Assembly: GCA_963828385.1 (NCBI GenBank) | Contig: CAWHEF010000001.1 | Span: forward strand, 124,001 to 188,000 | Length of the DNA stretch: 64,000 bases | Direction of reading: 5' to 3' | Origin: Bog-756 sp963828385 | GTDB lineage: Bacteria; Actinomycetota; Acidimicrobiia; Acidimicrobiales; RAAP-2 | In this document: positions 25,714-33,931 of the stretch, piece by piece | Numbering within the stretch: the first letter of the stretch is position 1 | How the letters are laid out: each line of letters begins with the position of its first letter | Program-made: the position numbers and the translations under genes | Notes under the pieces: generated by a model | Seen by the model: only the letters and a program-made list of their open reading frames with translations | The model's database searches: none | Told to the model about the DNA's origin: nothing

Positions 25714-26190
25714 GTGGTGGCACCCGGGGACGAGCCGTCGGTTTCCGAGCCCGTGGGCGTGATCGTCGTGGACCACGGATCGCGCCGCACCGAGGCCAAT
25801 CGGCACCACGAGCGCTTCGTCGAGGCCTGGGGGGCGGGAAGCCCCTTTGCCATCGTCGAACCGGCCCACATGGAGCTGGCCGAGCCGTCCATCGCCACGG
25901 CCTTTGACGCTTGCGTCGCCGCCGGCGCCGCCACGGTGGCGGTGGCACCGTTCTTCCTCTGGCCCGGCGACCATTGGGACCGCGACATCCCTGACCTGGC
26001 CCGAGCGGCGGCCAGCCGCCATCCCGGTGTGGGCTACCTGGTCACGGCCCCGCTCGGTCCCCATCCCCTCCTCGGAGACCTGGTGGAGCTCCGGATCGGC
26101 CACTGCCTGCGCCGGGTGACAGGAGACGCCCCGGAGTGCGAGCTCTGCGCCGGCACCGGTCGGTGCCGGCTCCTGACGGTGACGGGGTAG
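25714..26190 (+). CDS. CbiX/SirB-like sirohydrochlorin chelatase family protein
   Basis: This 158-aa protein is a single CbiX domain: VIVVDHGSRRTEANRHHERF with metal/substrate His21, and APFFLWPGDHWDRDIPDLA with His87. Family members insert Co2+ or Fe2+ into sirohydrochlorin for cobalamin or siroheme. The C-terminal tail has four Cys (C131, C142, C145, C151; CELCAGTGRC), which could hold a metal or Fe-S cluster. No other tetrapyrrole gene is in the window, so its pathway role is open. Confidence 0.82.
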   Translation: MVAPGDEPSVSEPVGVIVVDHGSRRTEANRHHERFVEAWGAGSPFAIVEPAHMELAEPSIATAFDACVAAGAATVAVAPFFLWPGDHWDRDIPDLARAAASRHPGVGYLVTAPLGPHPLLGDLVELRIGHCLRRVTGDAPECELCAGTGRCRLLTVTG

Positions 26191-26261
26191 CGGTCGAGCG
26201 GAGCAGCACCGGTCAGCAGCCGGTCGGACGGTCGCGGCCAGTCAGGAGCCGGGACGGACGG

Positions 26262-27440
26262 TCAGGAGGAGCAGCGGTCGCCGAGCCAGGGCTGCTCGCC
26301 GTCCATCGAGAAGAGGGCGACGGCCACGGCGTCCTGGTCGGCCGGGCTGGCCTGGTTGGGCGGCACGCCCACCAGGTTGCCGAGCCCCGCCGCCTGAGCA
26401 GCGCTGTCCCATGTCGACTGGGCGAACTGGAAGGCGCCGAAGTACAGGCCGTTCGGGGAGACGACCCCGTACTCGCCTCCCGACTCGGCCTGGACGACGC
26501 ATGAGAGGAACGAGTTGAGGCCGCCTCCACCTCCGCCTCCACCTCCGCCTCCACCTCCACCTCCACCGCCGGAGGGGGGCGCGGACACCTGCCCGGCCTC
26601 GCTGGATGTCGAGACGGCCGGGGCCGGGGCCGGGGCGGAGGGACGGGAGGCGGCGGCGTGTTGCCAGGCGGCTACGGCTGCCGCTGCCGCCTGGGCCTGG
26701 GCGGCCTGCTGGGCGGCGACGGCGGTGGCCAGCTCCCCGGTCACCTCGGACTGAAGGGACTCGAGCTGGCCGGCGGTGCTGTTGGCTTGGCTCAGGGCCG
26801 TGGACTGCTGGCCCTGCGCGCTCTGGTCCGCCTGCTGCTGGCTGCGGAGCTGGGCCTGGTGGGCCTGGAGGGACTGTTGGGCCATGTGCAGCTGATCGAC
26901 GGCGGTGGTGATGTCACCGGCGGCGATGGTCGAGTACTCACTGGCCGCCTGGGCCGACTCCTGGCTGCCACCGAACATCACGGTGCTGGCTCCGGTCGAG
27001 CTCGAGCCGTAGTTCATGTAGTTGGTGACGGCGGCATGCCGGACCGTCGTCTGCCGGGCGGCGATCTGCTGCTCGTCGGCGGCGATCTGTTGCGCCGTCT
27101 GGGCGACGGCCTCGTCGTCGGCTGCCACCCGGGCGGAAATCACCGAGTACTGCTGTTGGTCGGCGCCTACTTCGAGCTGGGTCTGGACCAGCTGCTCGGC
27201 GACACTTCTGGCCTTGGATTGGAGGTCGCTCACCTGGTCGGCGCCGGCCGGTTGGGGTCGGGGCACGGTGACCAGGGCGGTTACGGCGACGAGCAGTGCG
27301 AGGAGCAGAGAGGAGAGGATGCGCCAGCTCGGCGCACTTGCGTTCCATCGCACCGCCGGATCGGTCCGGGCGTCAAACACAATGGAATAAGAACTTAGCG
27401 TCCGGGCCTCCCCCCGGACAACTTGTCCGGCCCGGCTCAT
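26262..27440 (-). CDS. Secreted coiled-coil protein with Rpf-like transglycosylase domain
   Basis: The protein is up to 392 aa. It has a hydrophobic signal segment (ILSSLLLALLVAVTALVTV) ending near QPAGA. A long Gln/Ala-rich coiled coil follows (about 68-270), resembling the PcsB/NlpC-type N-terminal helices. Next come a Pro/Ser linker and an uninterrupted poly-Gly tract of about 18, then an Rpf-like lysozyme-fold domain (FLSCVVQAESGGEYG, YFGAFQFAQSTWDSAAQAAG). Rpf-type enzymes cleave peptidoglycan and promote growth resumption. ATG 27440 gives a long N-region; GTG 27380 is an alternative. I found no c-di-AMP riboswitch signature upstream. Confidence 0.85.
   Translation of the reverse strand: MSRAGQVVRGEARTLSSYSIVFDARTDPAVRWNASAPSWRILSSLLLALLVAVTALVTVPRPQPAGADQVSDLQSKARSVAEQLVQTQLEVGADQQQYSVISARVAADDEAVAQTAQQIAADEQQIAARQTTVRHAAVTNYMNYGSSSTGASTVMFGGSQESAQAASEYSTIAAGDITTAVDQLHMAQQSLQAHQAQLRSQQQADQSAQGQQSTALSQANSTAGQLESLQSEVTGELATAVAAQQAAQAQAAAAAVAAWQHAAASRPSAPAPAPAVSTSSEAGQVSAPPSGGGGGGGGGGGGGGGGGLNSFLSCVVQAESGGEYGVVSPNGLYFGAFQFAQSTWDSAAQAAGLGNLVGVPPNQASPADQDAVAVALFSMDGEQPWLGDRCSS
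26521..26574. repeat. Low-complexity (CCTCCA/CCTCCG)n tract coding poly-glycine
   Basis: About nine 6-bp units of CCTCCA or CCTCCG encode the poly-Gly linker on the minus strand. Such tracts change length readily by slippage. Confidence 0.8.
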
Positions 27441-27539
27441 GAACAGCCCTGGTCAGGGGGGTGCATGGGTCAGCGGCAGCGCCGGTGGCAGGTAGCGGTG
27501 GCCGCCCGGCGGCGGGGGCGGGGTTGGCGCCGGGGGGCC

Positions 27540-29358
27540 CTACTCGACGGTGACGCTCTTGGCCAGGTTCCGGGGCCTGTCGATGTCCCGTCCGAGGGCC
27601 AGGCGGCGTGATAGGCGAGGAGCTGGAGGGTCATCCCGAGCAGGATCGGCTGGAGCTCGGGCTCGCTCGTGGGGACCACGATCACGTCCGCTCCCGGTAC
27701 GGGGCGGGTGGCGTCGGTCACTACGACGACCGGGCCCCGCCGGGCGTGGATCTCGGCGACCGATGCCATGTTCTTGTCCCACAGCTCGTCGTCCGGGGGC
27801 GAGCACCACGGTCGGGGTGTCCTCTCCCACCAAGGCCAGCGGTCCGTGCTTGAGCTCGGCGGCCGGGTAGGCCTCGGCGTGGATGTAGGAGATCTCCTTG
27901 ATCTTCTGGGCACCCTCCAGGGCGACGTGGTAGCTGCGCACCCGGCCGATGTAGAAGGCATCTGGGACGCCGTCGCCAGGTGTCTGGCCGCCTCGGCGAT
28001 GTGGTCGTCCTCGCCGAGGATCGCCTCGATCTGAGCGGGCAGCGCCTCGAGGGCGCTCCGATGAGCCGCGACCCGTCCGCCGGCCCCATGTCGCGGATGC
28101 GGCCGAGATGAGGGCCAGGAGGGCGAAGACCACCGCGGTCGAGGTGAAGGTCTTGGTGGAGGCCACCGAGATCTCGGGGCCGGCGTGGAGGTAGACGCCC
28201 GACTCGCAGGCGCGCCCGATGGTGCTGCCCGGCGTGTTGACGATGCCGATGACCCGGCCACCCTTCCGCTTGATCTCCTGCACGGCGGCCAAGGTGTCGA
28301 AGTCTCGCCCGACTGGCTGACCGCCACGTACAGGGTGTCGGCCTCGATGACCGGGCTTGCGGTAGCGGAACTCCGAGGCCGCTTCGGCATCGGCGGGGAT
28401 GCGGGTCAGGCTCCTCGATGAGCTGGGCGCCGACCAGCCCGGCGTAGTACGCCGAGCCGCAGCCGAGGATCTTGATGCGGCGAAGGGCGAGGACGTCGCT
28501 TCGGCGAGAGCTCGATGCCGCCGAGGTGGGCGGTGGCGAACCGGTGGTCGAGCCGGCCCCTGAGCGTGCCTGCGCACCGCCTCGGGCTGCTCGCAGATCT
28601 CCTTGTGCATGAAGTCGGCGTGGCCGGCGCTGATCGTTGGCCGTGCTTGACACGGCGGCGGTCACCGGCTGTTTGGTGGTGTCATCGGCATCGAGGGTGA
28701 AGGTGCGGAACCCGTCGGCCCGCAGCACGGCCAGCTCGCGGTCGTCCAGGTACACGACCTGGTCCGTGTGACGAACGAGGGCGGCGGCGTCGGAGGCCAC
28801 GAAGTGCTCGCCGTTCCCCACGCCCAAAAGGACGGGGCTGCCGTTGCGGGCGACCACGATCCGGTCGGGCTGGCGCTGGTCGACGACGGCGATGCCGTAT
28901 GCGCCCTCGACGAGGAGGAGGGCGGCCCGGACGGCGTCCTCCAAGTCGCCGGCGTCGCTGGGCGGCGATCAGATGGGCCAGGACCTCGCTGTCGGTCTCG
29001 GTGGCGAAGGTCACGTCGGCCAGCACCCTGCCCGCAGCTCGGCGGCGTTCTCGATGACCCCGTTGTGGACGATGGCGACACTTCCCGAGGCGTCGGTGTG
29101 CGGATGGGCGTTGACCGCCGTCGGCTCACCGTGGGTGGCCCACCGGGTGTGGCCGATGCCGACGGGACCGCGCAGCCGCTTCGGGGCCGAGGCCACGAGA
29201 TCGTCGACCCGACCGGCCTGCTTGTGGATCTTCATGCCGCTCTTCGTGGACACGGCCACGCCGGCCGAGTCGTACCCGCGGTACTCGAGCTGTTGCAATC
29301 CCTCGAACAGGGTGGGGACGGCGTTGCTCTCCCCGATGTAGCCGACGATGCCGCACAT
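27540..29358 (-). pseudogene. glmS: Glutamine--fructose-6-phosphate aminotransferase, at least eight frameshifts
   Basis: The N-terminus MCGIVGYIGESNAVPTLFEG carries the catalytic Cys2 of the glutaminase domain, with RGYDSAGVAV and GIGHTRWATHG. Further pieces in changing frames are DVTFATETDSEVLAHLIAA, LEDAVRAALLLVEGAYGI, MHKEICEQPEAV, IKILGCGSAYYAGLVGAQLI, VIEADTLYVAVSQSGET, GRVIGIVNTPGSTIGRACES, KIKEISYIHAEAYPAAELKH and the C-terminal NLAKSVTVE. Together they give a complete GlmS with both SIS domains. GlmS makes glucosamine-6-phosphate for peptidoglycan and is normally essential. The pieces are otherwise well conserved, so indel errors in the sequence are the likelier cause. ATG has GAGGAG upstream. 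Confidence 0.92.
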
Positions 29359-29503
29359 GGTCGCTCCTCGCTCTCCGTGCCCTCGTGGTTGTCGGTGGGT
29401 TCGCTGTGTTCGGGTTCGGGTCGGCCCGGGACTCAGGGTGGTTCGGGAGTCAGGGTGGTTCGGGACTCAGGGTGGTTCGGGGCGGTGCAGGTTCCCGGTG
29501 GGT

Positions 29504-29809
29504 TCAGCCGTAGACGACACGCCGGATCTGGCGGAGCGACAGCGAAGGACCGGCCACCGGCCGCGTCGCCAGCTCTCCGGCGATGCGGGGGAAGATCTCG
29601 GCGTTGGACCACCCCTGGGCCTGCAGCTCGTCGTGCCGCCGCCTGATGAACGTGGCTGCCGGCTCTGTGCAGTACGCCACCACCTCTTCGACGATCCTCC
29701 GGGCCACCCCGGCCGAGAGCGACGTGCTGAACACGAGCCGTTGGACGAGGTCGTCCCACTGCTCGGCGGCGGCGTCGTCCGCCTCGGCGGCGAGCTGGGG
29801 AACAGGCAT
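29504..29809 (-). CDS. Small conserved-looking protein of unknown function
   Basis: From ATG 29809 the product is 101 aa; a TTG at 29845 would add 12 residues. It reads WDDLVQRLVFSTSLSAGVARRIVEEVV, then FIRRRHDELQAQGWSNAEIFPRIAGEL and a C-terminal SLSLRQIRRVVYG. The composition is that of a compact helical protein. I do not recognise a characterised family, but the RRRH and QIRRVVYG motifs look like conserved features rather than random sequence. A perfect palindrome lies immediately upstream. It is in the same direction as, and 145 bp upstream of, glmS. Confidence 0.6.
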   Translation of the reverse strand: MPVPQLAAEADDAAAEQWDDLVQRLVFSTSLSAGVARRIVEEVVAYCTEPAATFIRRRHDELQAQGWSNAEIFPRIAGELATRPVAGPSLSLRQIRRVVYG

Positions 29810-29848
29810 GTCCTCAAGGCTGCAGCAAAAGGCGGAGTTCTGCAAGTG

Positions 29849-29870
29849 ATTTGCCCGTTTTCGGGCAAAT
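29849..29870. promoter_or_regulatory. Perfect inverted repeat ATTTGCCCG-TTTT-CGGGCAAAT
   Basis: The 9-bp arms with a 4-nt centre lie between the response regulator stop (29887) and the small protein start. It could be an operator for the small gene or the hairpin of a terminator for the response-regulator message; no clear U-tract follows it on the minus strand, which favours an operator. Confidence 0.5.
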
Positions 29871-29886
29871 TAAGGGAATTCGTCGC

Positions 29887-30585
29887 TCAGACAAGTCGCC
29901 GGTCGGTGGCCCACTTGGTCAGCTCGTGGCGGGTCGAGAGCTGCAGCTTGCGCAGCACGGAGGAGACATGGGACTCGACGGTCCTGGCCGAGATGGTGAG
30001 ATCCCGAGCCACCTCCTTGTAGGTGTAGCCCCGGGCGATGAGGCGGAGCACCTCCCGCTCCCGCCGGGACAGCTGGTCGAGCTCGGGATCACCTCCGCCC
30101 GCCGGGGCATCCGTCCCCGAGGCGTAGGCGTCGAGCACGAAGCCTGCCAGGCGGGGCGAGAAGACGGCATCGCCTGCCGCCACCCGCAGGACGGCCTGGC
30201 GCAGGTCCTCCCCCGAGATGGTCTTGGTCACGTAGCCGCGGGCGCCGGCGCGGATGACGGCGATGACGTCCTCGGGGGCGTCGGACACGGACAGGGCCAG
30301 GAACCGGACCTCGGGGCAGCGGGGCAGGACGGCCCGCAGCACGGCTGCGCCACCCCCGCCGGGGAGGTGGACGTCGAGGAGGACGACGTCGGGCGCCCGC
30401 TCGGTGATGAGCTCGACCGCCGCGTCCACCTCGTCCGCTTCGCCGACCACGACGGCGGCGTCACCCAGCTCGGCACGGACCCCGGCCCGGACGAGGCCGT
30501 GGTCGTCGACGAGAAAGACCGCGGTCGTGCCTGGGCGCTCACGCCGCCCGCCGCGGGAGGGCCAGCGCGACCTCGGTTCCCTCAC
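29887..30585 (-). CDS. NarL/FixJ-family response regulator
   Basis: This 232-aa protein has a receiver domain (phosphoacceptor D71 in VVLLDVHLPGG, conserved DD in VFLVDDHG and Lys in YVTKTISGEDL) and a C-terminal LuxR helix-turn-helix (LSRREREVLRLIARGYTYKEVA and TISARTVESHVSSVLRKLQLS, adjoining). Start GTG 30585 lies inside the end of the kinase gene, a 47-bp overlap implying translational coupling. It is the cognate partner of the PspC-containing kinase, and likely targets include the envelope genes to the right. Confidence 0.92.
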   Translation of the reverse strand: MREPRSRWPSRGGRRERPGTTAVFLVDDHGLVRAGVRAELGDAAVVVGEADEVDAAVELITERAPDVVLLDVHLPGGGGAAVLRAVLPRCPEVRFLALSVSDAPEDVIAVIRAGARGYVTKTISGEDLRQAVLRVAAGDAVFSPRLAGFVLDAYASGTDAPAGGGDPELDQLSRREREVLRLIARGYTYKEVARDLTISARTVESHVSSVLRKLQLSTRHELTKWATDRRLV

Positions 30586-32029
30586 CTGGTGCCGACCGGA
30601 CGGCCGCCGAACCCCCGGCCCGCGCCATCCTTCCCCGGATCGACTCGGCGATGCCGTGGTGGGACTGGCCGACGGCGTCGGGGTCGAATCCCCTGCCCCG
30701 GTCCCGGACGAACATCATCACCTGGTGCGGCTCCACCTCGGCGTAGAGCGAGACGAGCGGCTCGCCCGACCACCTGGCCGCGTTCACAGCCGCCTCCCGG
30801 GAGGCGTCGAGCATGGCCCGGAGCCCGTCGTCCAGCCGGCAATCGCCCACGACGACGGTGTCGACGGCGACGCCGTGATCGGTCTCGACGGCGCGCTGGA
30901 GGGCCTCGATCCCCTCGGAGACGGTCGAGACCTTGTCCCCGATCTGCCCGAGCGCCCGGCCCTCGAACAGCCAGGCGCGCAGCTCGCGCTCCTGGCTCCG
31001 GGCCAGGCGCACCACCTGGGTCGGGTCCGACGAGGAGCGCTGGATCAGAGCCAGGGTCTGGAGGACCGAGTCATGGACGTGGGCCGCCATCTGGGTCCGT
31101 TCCTCGGCGATGGCCCGAGCCTGGCGTTCGGCCACGAGATCACGGACGACATTGAGCCACCACGGTCCGAACACCACCACGATGGCCGCCACCACCAGCA
31201 GGGCGCCGCCGACGGGGCGGAGCAGGGCGCCGGTCAGGTGCCCGTTCACCAGCACGAGCATGCCGGCGACACCCATGAGCACGCCGAGGAGGATCCGGCC
31301 GGCGAGGAGGCGCCGGTTCCTGCCTGTGCTCTCGGAGCGCACCATGGGCAGGAGGTCGTCGTTGATCCACGTCCGCTCGTCGACGCTGGCGTTCCGTCTG
31401 ATGAGCACGAACGCGCACAGGGCGATGAACGCCGGCCAGGCGAACGAGCCCACGCCCCAGACATGGAGATGGGAGACGACGATTTCGAAGAGGACGAACG
31501 CCGGCAGCAGCGACGCGGCGATGCGAAGCCCCTGCCGGTCGGCCACGACCCGGGAGGAGATGGTCGAGTTCTCTCCCTGGAGCGGAAGGAACAGCCAGCC
31601 GATGGCGTAGGCCATGACCCCGACGCCGCTCCCCAGCGCCAGGAGCACGAAGGCGATCCTGATGAAGGTGACGTCGATGCCGGTGCTCTCGGCCAGGCCG
31701 CCGCAGACGCCGGCCATCACGCGGGTCTGGGTGCTCCGGTGCAGGGGGACGCGGAGTCTGCGTCCGACCTGTCTCCGGTGCCGTTCCCGGTACCGGTTGT
31801 GGGGCACCTGGTCGCCAGGACGATCCCACCGGTCGCGGGAGCGCTCCCAGTCGTAGACGCGTCGGCCGGAGTGGCCGTGCCACGGGGGCGCGGGAGGCAC
31901 CGCTGGTTGCCGGCCGCCCACGCCCGTCTCGGGCGGCGGGTCCGCTGCCCGCTCTCGGCCCCCATCGGGCCCGGTTCCCTTGACCGTACTGATGTCCCGA
32001 TGATCGCGCACCGGGCTCCACCGGAGCAT
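30539..32029 (-). CDS. Sensor histidine kinase with N-terminal PspC domain
   Basis: Taking ATG 32029 gives 496 aa. A PspC domain (TRVMAGVCGGLAESTGIDVTF, one residue trimmed, about 100-150) leads into several transmembrane helices (about 120-295). An HPK7-type dimerisation helix follows with the phosphorylatable His in MAAHVHDSVLQTL (about 319), then an HATPase with REAAVNAARWSG and VRDRGRGFDPDAVG. Actinobacterial PspC-kinase/LuxR-regulator pairs are envelope-stress sensors related to the LiaSR/VraSR group. The frame opens farther upstream, but that would overlap the divergent PspC gene region. GTG 32005 is another start candidate. Confidence 0.88.
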   Translation of the reverse strand: MLRWSPVRDHRDISTVKGTGPDGGRERAADPPPETGVGGRQPAVPPAPPWHGHSGRRVYDWERSRDRWDRPGDQVPHNRYRERHRRQVGRRLRVPLHRSTQTRVMAGVCGGLAESTGIDVTFIRIAFVLLALGSGVGVMAYAIGWLFLPLQGENSTISSRVVADRQGLRIAASLLPAFVLFEIVVSHLHVWGVGSFAWPAFIALCAFVLIRRNASVDERTWINDDLLPMVRSESTGRNRRLLAGRILLGVLMGVAGMLVLVNGHLTGALLRPVGGALLVVAAIVVVFGPWWLNVVRDLVAERQARAIAEERTQMAAHVHDSVLQTLALIQRSSSDPTQVVRLARSQERELRAWLFEGRALGQIGDKVSTVSEGIEALQRAVETDHGVAVDTVVVGDCRLDDGLRAMLDASREAAVNAARWSGEPLVSLYAEVEPHQVMMFVRDRGRGFDPDAVGQSHHGIAESIRGRMARAGGSAAVRSAPGEGTEVALALPRRAA

Positions 32030-32112
32030 CAGGGATGTCCCGGACACGACCGACGCCTGCTCCGGGACGCCTCCGGGGCCGTTCCGGGACGTGCCCGATT
32101 CCCATGGCAGCG

Positions 32113-32124
32113 GTGCACGTGCAC
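32113..32124. promoter_or_regulatory. Perfect palindrome GTGCACGTGCAC in divergent kinase/PspC promoter
   Basis: This 12-bp perfect palindrome lies 9 nt before the PspC gene ATG and within the intergenic space shared with the divergent sensor kinase. It may be the binding site of the encoded response regulator, but this is inference. Confidence 0.45.
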
Positions 32125-32133
32125 AGTTGATCC

Positions 32134-32526
32134 ATGACCTCCGACTTCGATCCCACCGACAGCGACCCACGGGCGAACGAGCCCGGGTCGAGCTCCGAGG
32201 AGAGCGGGGAGGTCGCCCCCCGGGGCCGGGAACCGGGCCCGGCTTCCCCGCCACCGTCAGCAACCCCCTACGACGGCCTCTTCCGACCGCGCCGGGGCCG
32301 GATGGTGGCGGGCGTCGCCGCCGGCATCGGCTGGGACTTCGACGTCGACCCGCTCGTCGTCCGGCTCGGTTTCGTGGTGCTGGCCCTTTTCGGCGGCCTG
32401 GGCGTTCCCCTGTACCTGGCCGGCTGGCTGCTCATGCCGGACGAAGGGGCCGACCAGTCGGTGGCCGAGTACCTGTTGCGACCGTCGGCGGACCCAGCTG
32501 TCCACAACCAGGGAGGCACACGATGA
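32134..32526 (+). CDS. PspC-domain membrane protein
   Basis: This 130-aa protein has an acidic Ser/Pro-rich N-terminus (1-45), then a PspC domain GRMVAGVAAGIGWDFDVDPL with a membrane segment VVRLGFVVLALFGGLGVPLY and LAGWLLMPDEG. The stop overlaps the next gene's ATG (ATGA), indicating coupling. Together with the divergent PspC kinase it suggests an envelope-sensing module in which one PspC protein could modulate the other. Confidence 0.85.
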   Translation: MTSDFDPTDSDPRANEPGSSSEESGEVAPRGREPGPASPPPSATPYDGLFRPRRGRMVAGVAAGIGWDFDVDPLVVRLGFVVLALFGGLGVPLYLAGWLLMPDEGADQSVAEYLLRPSADPAVHNQGGTR

Positions 32527-32993
32527 CCCGGCGACAGACGTACTACGACGACATCCAGAGCCGATGGACCACCTCGGGCCCGTGGATGGCGCCGAGCACC
32601 GATACCCACCTGCGGGCGTCCGACGCCGAGCGGAGTGAGGTGGCCGACAGGCTCTCGCGCCACTTCGCCGACGGCCGGCTCGACCAGACCGAGTTCAAGG
32701 CCCGTCTGGACCGGGCCATGGGTGCCACCACCCGCGGCGACTTGGAGGGGCTGTTCGACGATCTCCCCCCGCTGCCCGGCGACCCGACACCGCCCACGTT
32801 CCGGCGGCGCCGAAGCCGGGCCGCGCTGTTCGCTCTGGTGGCCGTGGTGTGCGTGCTGTCGCTCGGAGGGGCCTTCTCCACCCTGCATGCCGTGCACGCT
32901 ACGTGGATCCTGATCGTCATCTTCGGCTTCCTGTTGTGGCGCCGGCTGGCCCTTCACCGGCACCGGTCCGGTCCGTCCTCGCCGGCCAGTTAG
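32523..32993 (+). CDS. DUF1707 domain protein with two membrane helices
   Basis: This 156-aa protein contains the DUF1707 motif LRASDAERSEVADRLSRHFA, DGRLDQTEFKARLDRAM and GDLEGLFDDLP (about 30-85), then two transmembrane helices (ALFALVAVVCVLSLGGAF and WILIVIFGFLLWRRLAL). DUF1707 is common in actinobacterial membrane proteins and is often linked to two-component or PspC genes; its function is unknown. The start overlaps the PspC gene stop. Confidence 0.85.
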   Translation: MTRRQTYYDDIQSRWTTSGPWMAPSTDTHLRASDAERSEVADRLSRHFADGRLDQTEFKARLDRAMGATTRGDLEGLFDDLPPLPGDPTPPTFRRRRSRAALFALVAVVCVLSLGGAFSTLHAVHATWILIVIFGFLLWRRLALHRHRSGPSSPAS

Positions 32994-33159
32994 CATCGTC
33001 GTGCAACCACTGGACATGCCCGATGCGATGCCCGGCGACGACGGCAGCCCGAAGGCCGGGGGCAGCCGGCCGGTCCGCATCGAGGCAATGGACGCCTCTT
33101 CCGGGCTCGGCCTGCCGACCATCACCGTGCGAGGTGCCGCCATCCGAGGAAGGAACCCG

Positions 33160-33930
33160 ATGACCTCCCCCATCACGTCGACAGCCGGCATGACCGACGC
33201 GCTGTCCCGGCCCGCCGCCCAGGCTGTCGATCTGGTCAAGACGTACGGCAGGGGCGACACCGTCGTGCAGGCCCTCGATTCGGTGTCCATCGCCTTCGAG
33301 TCGGGACGGTTCACCGCCGTGATGGGTCCGTCAGGATCGGGCAAGTCGACCCTCATGCACTGCATGGCCGGCTTGGACCGGCCCACATCGGGCCGCACGT
33401 TCGTCGGTGATCTGGAGATCGGCACGCTCGACGACAAGGGGCTCACCCAGATGCGACGCGACCGGGTGGGATTCGTGTTCCAGTCGTTCAACCTGGTGCC
33501 GACGCTCTCCGCCGGAGAGAACATCACCCTCCCCGCCGATCTGGCCGGAGCCAAGGTCGACCGGGCCTGGTTCGACTACCTGGTGGCCGAGCTCGGCATC
33601 AAGGACCGGCTGTCCCACCGGCCGAGCGAGCTCTCGGGAGGCCAGCAGCAGCGGGTGGCATGCGCCCGCGCCCTCATCGGGCGGCCCTACCTCATCTTCG
33701 CCGACGAACCCACCGGCAACCTCGACTCGACGTCGTCTGCGGAGATGCTCGAGTTCCTGCGCAATTCGGTGAGCCAACTCGGCCAGTCCATCGTCATGGT
33801 CACCCACGATCCGAGAGGGGCGGCCTACGCCGACCGGGTGGTGTTCCTGGCCGACGGCAGCATCGTCGGCGAGCTCGCCGATCCCACCGCCGACTCGGTG
33901 CTCGAGCGGATCCGCGAGCTGGCCGGCTGA
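33160..33930 (+). CDS. ABC transporter ATP-binding protein (MacB/LolD type)
   Basis: From ATG 33160, with AGGAAGGA upstream, the product is 256 aa. Walker A is MGPSGSGKST, the Q-loop VFQSFNLVPTL, the signature LSGGQQQRVACARAL, Walker B LIFADEPTGNLDS and the H-loop MVTHDP. It is the nucleotide-binding half of a type VII (MacB-like) transporter, with the permease starting one base after the stop. GTG 33001 in the same frame would add 53 unconserved residues. These systems export lipids, peptides or antibiotics, or transmit force to envelope enzymes. Confidence 0.94.
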   Translation: MTSPITSTAGMTDALSRPAAQAVDLVKTYGRGDTVVQALDSVSIAFESGRFTAVMGPSGSGKSTLMHCMAGLDRPTSGRTFVGDLEIGTLDDKGLTQMRRDRVGFVFQSFNLVPTLSAGENITLPADLAGAKVDRAWFDYLVAELGIKDRLSHRPSELSGGQQQRVACARALIGRPYLIFADEPTGNLDSTSSAEMLEFLRNSVSQLGQSIVMVTHDPRGAAYADRVVFLADGSIVGELADPTADSVLERIRELAG

Positions 33931-33931
33931 C

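Noticed and set aside
27441..27539. c-di-AMP (ydaO) riboswitch upstream of the Rpf-like gene
   Set aside because: Such riboswitches often precede rpf genes, but the conserved core segments are absent in this GC-rich stretch.
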